NCBI RefSeq assembly: GCF_034047335.1
Contig: NZ_CP139137.1
Span: forward strand, 2,170,001 to 2,234,000
DNA: 64,000 nt
From: Chryseobacterium sp. JJR-5R
GTDB taxonomy: Bacteria > Bacteroidota > Bacteroidia > Flavobacteriales > Weeksellaceae
Direction: 5' to 3'
Shown piece after piece: positions 1 through 7,824 of the stretch. Numbering within the stretch: position 1 is the stretch's first letter; the number at the start of each line of letters is the position of its first letter. Under the pieces are notes generated by a model. That model was given only the letters and a program-made list of their open reading frames with translations. It did no database searches and was not told the DNA's origin. Made by a program: the position numbers and the translations under genes.

Positions 1-366
1 ATCTGCCTGATCGAGAAAGGCGAATTTTCCATTGAGAATTTTAAAAAGGAAAATCTTGGAAGTGATGAATTTTTTGCGGAGCTGAGGCTGAAAGGCATTT
101 CACATCTCGGTCAGATCGAAAAGGCTATTGAAGAGGTCTCGGGAGAGATCAGCGTTTTTTACTTTGAAGACCAGGAAGTAAAATTCGGGCTTCCGATTAT
201 GCCCGGATCTTTAGAAAACCCGCTTAAAAGCATAAACAGCAAAGGTTTTTATTCGTGTACGTTCTGCGGACATACGGAAGAGAAGGATACCGGCAATGCA
301 GGCCGCTGCTGTAAATGTGAAAAAGACAAATGGGTAGGAGCCAGTAATATGAAAAGGGTAACTTAA
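1..366 (+). CDS. C-terminal part of a YetF/DUF421 family membrane protein (5' end outside window)
   Basis: The frame is open from the first base to a TAA at 364-366, giving 121 residues without a start. The stretch ELRLKGISHLGQIEKA followed by a segment ending FGLPIMP is typical of the soluble C-terminal domain of YetF/DUF421 proteins, which carry three N-terminal membrane helices; those would lie left of the window. The family's function is not well defined, though it is linked to envelope and stress physiology in some bacteria. An unusual feature is a Cys-rich tail after that domain: CTFC, 13 residues, then CCKC. It could form a small zinc ribbon (inference). A hairpin follows the stop within 10 bases. 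I am fairly sure of the family and not of the role of the tail. Confidence 0.75.
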   Translation: MCLIEKGEFSIENFKKENLGSDEFFAELRLKGISHLGQIEKAIEEVSGEISVFYFEDQEVKFGLPIMPGSLENPLKSINSKGFYSCTFCGHTEEKDTGNAGRCCKCEKDKWVGASNMKRVT

Positions 367-375
367 ATAAACGAA

Positions 376-400
376 AAGGCTTCCCGAAAGAAGCCTTAAA
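376..400. terminator. Hairpin after the YetF gene
   Basis: AAGGCTTC (376-383) pairs with GAAGCCTT (390-397) around a six-base loop. The + strand lacks a T run downstream. The reverse strand reads into TTTTCGTTT. It may work in either direction, but it is weaker than the other terminators in the window. Confidence 0.5.
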
Positions 401-518
401 AAAAACACAAATGATGAAAAAAAATTATTTCGATATACAAATATAATTAATATACGTCTTATGTTAAACATAGCATGACATCCATTTATAAAATCTATTG
501 ATAATCATGATCACTATT

Positions 519-650
519 TTATCCCGCATTCAGCTTTTGCGAACTGATAGAAATTCCGAATGCCAATAAGGCCACGATTCCCAAAACAAGAATTTTTACC
601 GGATTACGCATCATTCCGGAAGCTTCTTTATTTTCTGTTTTTGCATTCAT
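519..650 (-). CDS. Small single-helix membrane protein, 43 aa
   Basis: An ATG at 650 opens a 44-codon frame ending in TAA at 519-521. The product begins MNAKTENKEASGMM and has one hydrophobic helix (roughly residues 18-37, KILVLGIVALLAFGISIS) with a short polar C-terminus. Nothing else fills the space between the YetF gene and the ferritin-like genes. Codon choice looks normal for the neighbourhood. I do not recognise a named family. Small one-helix proteins of this sort are common in Flavobacteriia and poorly characterised. Coding status is likely but not certain. Confidence 0.5.
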   Translation of the reverse strand: MNAKTENKEASGMMRNPVKILVLGIVALLAFGISISSQKLNAG

Positions 651-809
651 AACATTTTGTTTTATTGGAAATAACCATCAAATACCACACCAACTAACGA
701 TGATTAATAGTATGCAGTTAATTTCTACATTCAGATAAATAGTTTAAAGTCAGTGCTATGTCGTTAAATCAAATTATATCCAGTCAATAGAAACCTGATT
801 ATGCTTTAT

Positions 810-840
810 AAAAATCCCTTCCCGAAAAATCGGAAAGGGA
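810..840 (-). terminator. Terminator of the ferritin-like gene unit
   Basis: Read on the - strand, TCCCTTTCCGA, an A/T loop and TCGGGAAGGGA form a long stem with one mismatch, followed by TTTTTATAA. It sits just downstream of the leftward ferritin-like gene that ends at 865. Confidence 0.75.
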
Positions 841-864
841 CACACCTAACATTAAGAAATTTCC

Positions 865-1686
865 TCAGTCAATAAACAATGTTGCTATTGCCTGGGCATC
901 ACTTCCCGTTAATATTTCATCATAAGCTGCAGAACCTGCTTCCGGACCGAAAGCTGCAGCCGTATTAAACCCGGCCTGTACGGTAACACCTTCTCCTGCA
1001 TATACAGGGTTGGTTGCTGCCGGCATGTTTCCGCCGTTAGCCAATTCAATCCAGCCTTTGTTTGCTCTCATCCTTCTTACCTGTGAAGCATGTCTTGCTT
1101 CTACGGAATGGATCTGTAAAGCAGCCTGTAATACGGTTTTGTTGGACATTACATTTCCTGCCTGCCCTTTGTACGCTCTTACGCCGGTATCTTCAAACGC
1201 CTGGGCCAGTACCAGGAACTGATTATAGTCTGAAAAAGGAGAAAATGCTCCGTTTACCGTAAAATCGAATGTAGGTTTGGCTCCCGGAGTTTGTCCAAGT
1301 GAAGTCAGTGTACTTTTCAGAAAAGCAACGTGAGCACTTTCATGCTTGGAGATCTGCATGAAAACCGGACGGTCAGTACTTGGGATTAACCCAGCCGTTG
1401 AAAGTCCTTTAGTATAATATTCATCTTCCAGGTATTCCAGTACCAAAGCAAGCTGAAGTGCATCTGTTAATGCACTTTTACCGGCATTTCCGGGTACGGT
1501 TGCAGTAGTAGCGGTGGTCTGTGCTTTGGCAGAAGTAGTCATTAAAGCACCCAACCCTAAAGGAATAGAGGCAACTGCTGCTTTTTTACCGAATTGGGAT
1601 ATTTGGGAAAGTGTTTCCAGCCTTGATGCTTCCGTTGTGAAGAATTTATCGTCAGATAATCTATCTAGTAATTTTAGAATGTTCAT
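865..1686 (-). CDS. Exported ferritin-like domain protein
   Basis: The 273-residue product has a ferritin-like four-helix domain of the PF13668 type. The metal-ligand pattern repeats through it: EYLEDEYY near residue 85, KHESAH, AFEDTG and EARHAS. An N-terminal segment with KKAAVASIPLGLGALM followed by AKAQ suggests a Tat- or Sec-like signal, so the protein probably acts outside the cytoplasm. Proteins of this family are often found in pairs in Bacteroidota and in desiccation- or stress-related loci; their iron chemistry is not proven. A paralogue lies 27 bases upstream on the same strand, so the two are probably co-transcribed. An ECF sigma factor follows within 2 kb. The family call is firm and the role is inferred. 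Confidence 0.85.
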   Translation of the reverse strand: MNILKLLDRLSDDKFFTTEASRLETLSQISQFGKKAAVASIPLGLGALMTTSAKAQTTATTATVPGNAGKSALTDALQLALVLEYLEDEYYTKGLSTAGLIPSTDRPVFMQISKHESAHVAFLKSTLTSLGQTPGAKPTFDFTVNGAFSPFSDYNQFLVLAQAFEDTGVRAYKGQAGNVMSNKTVLQAALQIHSVEARHASQVRRMRANKGWIELANGGNMPAATNPVYAGEGVTVQAGFNTAAAFGPEAGSAAYDEILTGSDAQAIATLFID

Positions 1687-1713
1687 AATGTAAATTTTTG
1701 TGAAGTGAATAAA

Positions 1714-2424
1714 TTAACCGATTCCTTGTTCTTTCCAGGTAAACGGAGTTTTAAAGAACCCGCCTGCTGCCGTTACAACGTCTTTAGGCTCTTTTGCAAC
1801 ATCAAGACCGTTAGTAGGGTTCACTACATCATCCCCTGAAAACGCTGCGGTTCCCGGATTGATAAGGTCTCTGATTGCAGCGGCATGTCTTGCTTCCACG
1901 GAAACAATTTTCCCTGCAATAACAAGATAGTCTACATTGGTAATGTACTTTCCTGCACCGTTGTAAGCTGCTACCCCTGTATCTTCAAGTGCTTTTGCCG
2001 TAGCAAGTACGGAATTCCTGTCACTGAAGTTCACATTGGGATACTGGAACTCAAGCGTAGGAAGAACATTGGAAGTTGCTCCGGAAATCGCTGCCTTAAA
2101 GAAATCCCTGTGGATCACTTCATGGTGGTAAAGATCCGTAAAGATCTGTTTTTCGGCATTGGAAATCCCGGTATAGAAATTATTAACCACTTTGGTATAG
2201 AAATCCGCCTCAAGCTGTTCCAGTGCATACGCATAGTTAAGGATACCCACGTCGCCTTTTCCCAGGTCGAAGACATTGTTGTCAACAAACTCAAAGTCGT
2301 TGTCATCACATCCGATCAGCGTAAGCCCGGCCATTGCCAGCCCCACACCACTTAATTTTAGAAAGTTTCTTCTGTTCGTATCAAGGGTGGCTCCCTGATT
2401 AGAAACACTAATTGTTTTTTTCAT
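1714..2424 (-). CDS. Ferritin-like domain lipoprotein with twin-arginine signal
   Basis: The 236-residue product is a paralogue of the downstream ferritin-like protein. It starts with a tail containing NRRNFLK, a twin-arginine type motif, then a hydrophobic core ending LTLIGC, a lipobox. It is probably exported folded and lipid-anchored. The four-helix domain keeps the paired E/H ligand motifs: LEQLEADFYT, HHEVIHRDFF, ALEDTGVAAY and VEARHAA. Tat export would fit a protein that binds its metal before crossing the membrane (inference). It is the first gene of a two-gene leftward unit, and the fasciclin gene lies upstream behind a strong terminator. Confidence 0.85.
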   Translation of the reverse strand: MKKTISVSNQGATLDTNRRNFLKLSGVGLAMAGLTLIGCDDNDFEFVDNNVFDLGKGDVGILNYAYALEQLEADFYTKVVNNFYTGISNAEKQIFTDLYHHEVIHRDFFKAAISGATSNVLPTLEFQYPNVNFSDRNSVLATAKALEDTGVAAYNGAGKYITNVDYLVIAGKIVSVEARHAAAIRDLINPGTAAFSGDDVVNPTNGLDVAKEPKDVVTAAGGFFKTPFTWKEQGIG

Positions 2425-2467
2425 AATATAATCTGTTTAAGTGAGAATTTTATCTTAATTATGATAG

Positions 2468-2499
2468 AGAAAAAACAGCATAAAAGAATTATGCTGTTT
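2468..2499 (-). terminator. Terminator after the fasciclin gene
   Basis: On the - strand AAACAGCATA (complement of 2490-2499), a seven-base loop and TATGCTGTTT (complement of 2473-2482) form a ten-base perfect stem followed by TTTTCTC. It separates the fasciclin gene from the ferritin-like pair. Confidence 0.85.
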
Positions 2500-2515
2500 C
2501 ACAACTAACAAACCA

Positions 2516-3085
2516 TTACGGCATTAAAACCGTGTCTATAACGTGAATGACCCCATTTGACTGATTAACATCAGCTATTGTAACTTTAGCATCATTTCCC
2601 TTAGCATCTCTTATATACAGGTCTTTTCCTTTTGTCCAGAACGTCAATTGTTCGCCCTCTACGGTTTTCATCATTGCCTTTCCGCCTTTTGAATTAACGG
2701 TAGTCATGATTTCTTTCGCATTGAATTTCCCCGGAAGGACATGATAAGTTAAGATCTTGGTAAGCATTGCTTTGTTTTCAGGCTTTACCAGGTTTTCCAC
2801 AGTTCCTTTGGGAAGTTTTGCAAATGCCGCATCAGTAGGAGCAAGAACCGTAAAAGGCCCCGTACCCTGTAAGGTTTCTACCAGCCCTGCTGCTTTAACG
2901 GCAGCCACCAGTGTTTTATGATCTTTGGAATTTACTGCGTTTTCAATAATATTTTTAGAAGGATACATGGCAGCACCGCCTACCATAACCGTTTTTTCTT
3001 TTTTCATCTGTGCAGCTGCATTTCCGCTGAAAGCGAATGATAGAGCAACCATTCCTAAGACTGCGATTTTTGATTTTGTCTTCAT
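2516..3085 (-). CDS. Secreted fasciclin (FAS1) domain protein
   Basis: The 189-residue product has a clear signal peptide (MKTKSKIAVLGMVALSFAF, cleavage near AAAQ) and a single FAS1 domain. Hallmarks are TLVAAVKAAGLVETLQG, the H1-type block GPFTVLAPTDAAFAKLP, the central YHVLPG, and the C-terminal NGVIHVIDTVLMP. FAS1 proteins are extracytoplasmic and usually take part in adhesion. In Bacteroidota, single-domain secreted forms often sit beside an ECF sigma / anti-sigma pair, as here: the sigma gene starts divergently 287 bases away. That arrangement suggests the fasciclin gene is a target of the sigma factor, but no shared promoter motif was identified. Confidence 0.9.
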   Translation of the reverse strand: MKTKSKIAVLGMVALSFAFSGNAAAQMKKEKTVMVGGAAMYPSKNIIENAVNSKDHKTLVAAVKAAGLVETLQGTGPFTVLAPTDAAFAKLPKGTVENLVKPENKAMLTKILTYHVLPGKFNAKEIMTTVNSKGGKAMMKTVEGEQLTFWTKGKDLYIRDAKGNDAKVTIADVNQSNGVIHVIDTVLMP

Positions 3086-3372
3086 TATTTTATTTTTTAA
3101 GTTATCTTATTAATTTATATGCAATTCAATTGCCGTTGTTATAGTCATTTACGAGAGTGGTTTCAATTCAGATTTAAAATTTTCAATATTTTTTTTAAAC
3201 CGTTAATAATCAGCAACTTATTTTTTAAATTTAATTATCTTTTTTATTAAATTATTAAAACTTGTTAATATTAAGGACTTTTTGTTGTGAAATAGTAAAC
3301 AATTGTTTAATTTTGTTGGGGTATTTAAAATTTAATCTTACCGCATGGTAATGTTTAATTTTTTCAGTATAT

Positions 3373-3942
3373 TTGAAAAGAAAATTATTCGCTATTAAAA
3401 CAAACTATTCGGAAGAGCAACTTATCGTTTTATTACAAGAAAAAAACGAAAATGGTTTTCATTACCTGTATGACCACTATTCCGGTGCGTTATACGGTAT
3501 TATACTCCGGATCGTTCAGTCAAAAGATTATACCGAAGACATTATTCAGGATGTGTTTGTAAAAATCTGGAATTCTATCCATCAATATGACTCGTCAAAA
3601 GGACGGTTCTATACCTGGATGATCAATATTGCCAGAAATACTGCTATAGATTATTTAAAATCAAAAGGTTTCCAGAACGAACTTAAAAACCAATCTCTTC
3701 CGGATTTCGTATATAACTCTGCAGAGCTTTCAACGACCCATGACGCTTCAGATTTTATCGGCTTCAGTAAAGTGCTTGAAAGTCTGGATGTAGACAAAAA
3801 GGAACTTATCGACCTGGCATATTATCAGGGATATACCCAGAATGAAATTGCCGAGAAGCTCAAGATTCCGCTTGGGACTGTAAAAACCAAGATGCGGAAT
3901 GCACTGATGAAATTAAAGGATTTGTTAAAAGATTATCAATAA
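3373..3942 (+). CDS. ECF-type RNA polymerase sigma factor
   Basis: The 189-residue product has region 2 (FHYLYDHYSGALYGIILRIV, then EDIIQDVFVKIWNSI and the region 2.4-like FYTWMINIARNTAIDYL) and region 4 (DLAYYQGYTQNEIAEKLKIP, then GTVKTKMRNAL). It lacks regions 1 and 3, as ECF factors do. The best start is a TTG at 3373; no in-frame ATG precedes region 2, and a TAA lies 22 bases upstream. The TTG itself lies inside TATATTTG (3368-3375), which matches the Bacteroidota -7 element. The anti-sigma gene starts one base after the stop, so the two are translationally linked. It probably controls envelope or stress genes, with the divergent fasciclin gene the likeliest target (inference). Confidence 0.9.
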   Translation: MKRKLFAIKTNYSEEQLIVLLQEKNENGFHYLYDHYSGALYGIILRIVQSKDYTEDIIQDVFVKIWNSIHQYDSSKGRFYTWMINIARNTAIDYLKSKGFQNELKNQSLPDFVYNSAELSTTHDASDFIGFSKVLESLDVDKKELIDLAYYQGYTQNEIAEKLKIPLGTVKTKMRNALMKLKDLLKDYQ

Positions 3943-3943
3943 A

Positions 3944-4753
3944 TTGAACACTAAAGAATACATATCATCCGGAATCATAGAATCTTATATTCTAGGTCTT
4001 GCTTCTACAGAAGAAGCAGGTATTTTGGAGTGTGTGATGAAAAACAATGCTGAAGTAAAAGCTGCTTTTGAAGAGGCTCAGAAGACAATGGAAGCCCTTG
4101 CTAATGCCCAGGCAGTAGCTCCTCCCGCAGACCTGAAATCCAAAATCTGGGAAAAGCTACAGAAGGAGCGGACCGTTGAAGACCATCCGCCGGTATTCTC
4201 CGTAGATATTCCTGCAGCAAAACCGCAGGAAGAGATCAGAATACAGCGCACCGGGAACTGGAAGGCCTATGCCGTTGCTGCCATGGTTTTGTTCCTGGTC
4301 AGCGTAGCCGGAAACCTGTTCTGGATGAATGACCGCGCTAAAACACAACAACAGCTGACCGCAATACAGAGCGAAAAGCAGTCCCAGGACGTGGCCATGC
4401 AAAAAATGAACCAGAAAATGGAGATGTTTACCAATCCTGAAATGAAGGTTGTGATGCTGAAAGGCGTTGAAAAACATACAGATTCCAAAGCGACGGTATT
4501 CTGGGATAAAAAAACAAAAAAAGTCTATCTGAATGCGGAAAACCTTCCTAAAGCTCCTGAAGGCATGCAGTACCAGCTTTGGGCTATTGCCGATGGAAAG
4601 CCGGTAAATGCCGGCATGTATACCGAAGATAAGGACATCAGAACAGCACTTGCCAGCATCCCGGATGCACAGGCTTTTGCCATTACCCTGGAAAAACAAG
4701 GCGGAAGCCCGGTTCCTACAATGGAGAATATGTATGTGATGGGAGAAATTTGA
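3944..4753 (+). CDS. Membrane anti-sigma factor (RskA-like C-terminal domain)
   Basis: The 269-residue product starts at TTG 3944, directly after the sigma gene. The N-terminal region (about residues 1-80) is cytoplasmic and contains SSGIIESYILGLAST, the typical opening of this anti-sigma class. A membrane helix spans about 107-127 and is followed by a short coiled coil rich in Q and K. The extracytoplasmic part contains YQLWAIADGKPVNAGMYT, the signature of the anti-sigma-K factor RskA family. It should hold the upstream ECF sigma factor at the membrane until an envelope signal arrives. There is no zinc-binding HxxxCxxC motif, so it is not a ZAS-type anti-sigma factor. Confidence 0.88.
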   Translation: MNTKEYISSGIIESYILGLASTEEAGILECVMKNNAEVKAAFEEAQKTMEALANAQAVAPPADLKSKIWEKLQKERTVEDHPPVFSVDIPAAKPQEEIRIQRTGNWKAYAVAAMVLFLVSVAGNLFWMNDRAKTQQQLTAIQSEKQSQDVAMQKMNQKMEMFTNPEMKVVMLKGVEKHTDSKATVFWDKKTKKVYLNAENLPKAPEGMQYQLWAIADGKPVNAGMYTEDKDIRTALASIPDAQAFAITLEKQGGSPVPTMENMYVMGEI

Positions 4754-4777
4754 CTTCAATCATAAGATAAAATATAA

Positions 4778-4806
4778 AGATCAGCTATAAAAGCTGGTCT
4801 TTTTTG
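4778..4806 (+). terminator. Terminator of the sigma / anti-sigma operon
   Basis: AGATCAGCT and AGCTGGTCT form a nine-base stem with one G-U pair around a short loop, followed by TTTTTTG. It lies 25 bases after the anti-sigma stop. Confidence 0.85.
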
Positions 4807-4890
4807 TTGTCGGAAACCCTGGTTCAATAAGATATCTTTATCTCAAACAAAGTAAATTTCTTATCTTTAAGTTTATCAATCATTATTTTT

Positions 4891-5835
4891 ATGAAAAAAC
4901 AAACAATAAAAAATACCGATCTGTCAGTAGCACCGATTAATTTCGGCGGTAATGTTTTCGGATGGACACTGGACGAGAAACAGTCTTTTGATATTCTGGA
5001 TCAGTTTACAGAAGGCGGTTTCAACTTTATAGATACTGCAGACACCTATTGCTGGTGGGTAAACGGAGAAGGCGGGCAGTCTGAGGAAATCATCGGAAAA
5101 TGGATGAAAAACCGCGGCAACAGGAATGAACTGGTGGTTGCTACAAAGGTAGGTTCTGAAACAAAGGAACATGGCCATGACATCAGCAGGAAACACATCC
5201 TGAAATCTGTGGACGAATCTTTACAGCGTCTCCAGACCGATCATATTGATTTATATTACACTCATTTTGATGATAACAAGACACCGGTTGAAGAAACTTT
5301 GTCTGCCTATGATGAAATTATAAAAGCAGGAAAGGTACGCTATATCGGTGCTTCAAACCTGTCACCGGAAAGGCTGAAGGAATCCTTTGAAGTTTCCCGG
5401 GAACATCACCTCCCGAAATATGTAGCCCTGCAGCCGCATTACAATCTTGTGGAACGGGAAAAATTTGAAACCCAGTATGCTTCATTGGTCCAGGAATTTG
5501 ACCTGAGCGTTTTTACCTACTGGTCACTTGCCTCAGGATTTTTAACCGGAAAATACCGTAGTGAAGATGATTTATCAAAAAGCCAGAGAGGAGAAGGAGC
5601 CGGGAAATATTTAAATCCGAAAGGGCTAGAAGTCCTGAAAGCTTTAGACCTGGTCAGTTCGGCCCATGGGTCAGATCCGGCAGCCGTGGCATTAGCCTGG
5701 TTACTGGCAAATCCGCTGGTCACGGCCCCGATTGTAAGTGCTACAAGTGCATCCCAACTGAAAACACTATTTGCCGCACCTCAGCTGGAACTCAGCAATG
5801 AAGATGTCGAGCTTCTGAATACAGCAAGCCAATAA
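4891..5835 (+). CDS. Aldo/keto reductase
   Basis: The 314-residue product is an NADPH-dependent (beta/alpha)8 aldo/keto reductase. The catalytic tetrad is visible: D and Y in FIDTADTY, K in VVATKVG, and H in LYYTHFDD. The C-terminal ALAWLLANP and the ATSASQLKTL segment mark the cofactor-binding end. Length is normal for the family and resembles the YajO/Tas-type general reductases. The substrate cannot be told from sequence. The gene is alone between two terminators, so it is probably a single-gene unit. Its close homology to the second reductase at 9353 is limited to the general fold, so they are not recent duplicates. Confidence 0.9.
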   Translation: MKKQTIKNTDLSVAPINFGGNVFGWTLDEKQSFDILDQFTEGGFNFIDTADTYCWWVNGEGGQSEEIIGKWMKNRGNRNELVVATKVGSETKEHGHDISRKHILKSVDESLQRLQTDHIDLYYTHFDDNKTPVEETLSAYDEIIKAGKVRYIGASNLSPERLKESFEVSREHHLPKYVALQPHYNLVEREKFETQYASLVQEFDLSVFTYWSLASGFLTGKYRSEDDLSKSQRGEGAGKYLNPKGLEVLKALDLVSSAHGSDPAAVALAWLLANPLVTAPIVSATSASQLKTLFAAPQLELSNEDVELLNTASQ

Positions 5836-5851
5836 CTGAAGAAACATAAAT

Positions 5852-5886
5852 AAAACCGTTCAAATAAACTTTGAACGGTTTTTTAT
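5852..5886. terminator. Bidirectional terminator between reductase and ClC genes
   Basis: AACCGTTCAAA (5854-5864) pairs perfectly with TTTGAACGGTT (5870-5880). T runs follow on both strands, so it can end the rightward reductase transcript and the leftward ClC transcript. Confidence 0.92.
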
Positions 5887-5904
5887 GTTGATCGATTTAG
5901 AATG

Positions 5905-7749
5905 TTAATCGGAATATTCTTTTAACAGCTGGCGGTAGCTCGTGAGAATGGTAGACTTAGAAATAAACCCGATAAATACATTGCGGTCATTCACAACCGG
6001 TAAATTCCAGACTCCGGTATCATCAAACATCTGAAGAATTTCCAACGGCTTATTTTCAGGATGAACCACCGCCGGAGGGGCTTTCATAATCTGTATAATC
6101 GTGGCTGAGATTTCTTCACTGCTGAACAGGTACGGGCGGATATCGTCCAGGGTGAGAATACCCCGAAGGATCTTACCATCATCCACCACGGCAAAAATGT
6201 TTTTGGTACCGTTTTTTACCAGCTCAAACAGGTCCGTAATCGGAGCATTCTCATGGATTACCTGCGAATAACGGTCAATAAAATCTTCTGTCTTCAGTGA
6301 AAACAGCAGGTTATTGTCATGCTTATCTGTAAAGATTTTCCCCTGGTCTGCCAGAGATTTAAGCTCCGGGGAAATCGGGGAGAACCATTTTGCAATCAGG
6401 TATGATATGATGGCCACAATCATCAACGGAATAAAAAGATCATACCCGAAGCTTGATTCCGCAATCAGGAAAATGGCGGTTAACGGTGCATACATCACGC
6501 CGCTCATGGCTCCGGCCATCCCTACCAGTACCAGGTTGGTAACAGGAACTTCCTCAAAGCCGAGCTGCTGGCAGATAATTGCAAACAAATAGCCTACTGT
6601 TCCGCCCGCAAAAAGGGAAGGCGCAAAATTCCCTCCGTTTCCCCCGCTGAAAATGGTGAACGACGTTGCAAATGCTTTCAGCAAAAGAACCAGGACCAGG
6701 AAAATGATAATCGTGAAATTCCTGATTTCAAAATACCTGAAAAAACTGTTCTCTATAATGGTATGCGTATTCCCGTTGGTAAAAGCCTTCACCGTGTCAT
6801 ACCCCTCACCGAATAAAGGCGGGAACAGCACACAGAGCATGGAAAGGACTGCGCCACCGAACATGGCTTTTCTCAGCGGCGACATCTTCAGCCCGCTGAT
6901 AAAGTGTTCCACTCTTTTAGAAATAATGACAAAATACCGGGCGTACATGCCTGTTACAATCCCTAAGGCAAAGTAGTAAGGAAGGTTCCTGTAATTGAAA
7001 GCCTCCCGCGTATAAAACCGGAAGAGCACATCTTCCTGAAGCAGGATCCTGGATAATAAGCTTCCGCAGACCGCTGCTACCACCAACGGGATAAAATCGG
7101 TAAAGACCACTCCTGTAAGCAGGATTTCAAAAGCAAACATAATCCCTGCAATCGGTGCATTGAAGGCAGATGCAATTCCTGCCGTAGCGCCTGCGGCCAA
7201 TAATAGAGTACGTTCTTTGTAGCTTAAACGGTAAGTGCGGGCATAATTTGAGCCGATGGCTGCTCCCGTAACGGCTATGGGGCTTTCAAGGCCTGCAGAA
7301 CCTCCGAGACCAACGGTAACCGCGCTCTGCACAATTTGGGAATACATTTTAACAGAAGATACGACACTGGAATTTTGCGCAATTTCATACAGAATCGCTC
7401 CGATTCCTTTCCGGTCCTGGCCTTTGAATATCGTCATAACGATCATTACCGTAAGTACAATCCCTAAAAAAGGGAAAATAATATAAAATAAAATCTGGTA
7501 TTCAAAATGAACCTTTGTCGTTATAAAATGGTGGATGTTATGCACCAGCGTCTTCAGCAGTACGCCGGCCAGACCCGCCGTACAGCCCACAAGAATCCCG
7601 GAAAGCACCAGGAACTGGTTCCTGCTGAGCCTGTTGTTGAGCCAGTGGAGAATCAGTTCATAGCTGCGGGCCTTTTCAAGTCCGTATTTCCGGAAATCCC
7701 TTTTAAACTTTAAAAAACTGAGAAACTTTTTTTTGTGATGAATATTCAC
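5905..7749 (-). CDS. ClC family chloride/proton transporter with CBS domains
   Basis: The 614-residue product has the ClC membrane domain (about residues 40-450). The selectivity motif GSAGLESP keeps the glutamate that acts as the gate and proton acceptor in ClC exchangers, and GGNFAP matches the GxFxP motif. These point to a Cl-/H+ antiporter rather than a channel. Two CBS motifs follow at the C-terminus; the second contains MFDDTGVWNLPVVND and FIGFIS. CBS pairs in ClC proteins bind nucleotides and tune activity. The gene lies 75 bases downstream of the NDH-2 gene on the same strand, so the two may share a transcript. It ends at a bidirectional terminator. Confidence 0.92.
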   Translation of the reverse strand: MNIHHKKKFLSFLKFKRDFRKYGLEKARSYELILHWLNNRLSRNQFLVLSGILVGCTAGLAGVLLKTLVHNIHHFITTKVHFEYQILFYIIFPFLGIVLTVMIVMTIFKGQDRKGIGAILYEIAQNSSVVSSVKMYSQIVQSAVTVGLGGSAGLESPIAVTGAAIGSNYARTYRLSYKERTLLLAAGATAGIASAFNAPIAGIMFAFEILLTGVVFTDFIPLVVAAVCGSLLSRILLQEDVLFRFYTREAFNYRNLPYYFALGIVTGMYARYFVIISKRVEHFISGLKMSPLRKAMFGGAVLSMLCVLFPPLFGEGYDTVKAFTNGNTHTIIENSFFRYFEIRNFTIIIFLVLVLLLKAFATSFTIFSGGNGGNFAPSLFAGGTVGYLFAIICQQLGFEEVPVTNLVLVGMAGAMSGVMYAPLTAIFLIAESSFGYDLFIPLMIVAIISYLIAKWFSPISPELKSLADQGKIFTDKHDNNLLFSLKTEDFIDRYSQVIHENAPITDLFELVKNGTKNIFAVVDDGKILRGILTLDDIRPYLFSSEEISATIIQIMKAPPAVVHPENKPLEILQMFDDTGVWNLPVVNDRNVFIGFISKSTILTSYRQLLKEYSD

Positions 7750-7824
7750 CTGTCTGAAGATTTAAACTGTAACCGAATTGCCGCAGTTCCGTAAATTTAT
7801 GAAATATATCATAAATAATAAAAT

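Noticed and set aside
211..471. 86-codon frame on the - strand over the YetF tail
   Set aside because: It is antisense to a clear coding frame and its hydrophobic product reflects the complement of that sequence.
4157..4759. 200-codon - strand frame over the anti-sigma gene
   Set aside because: It is a shadow of the anti-sigma coding sequence; the product is Cys/His/Phe-rich with no domain.
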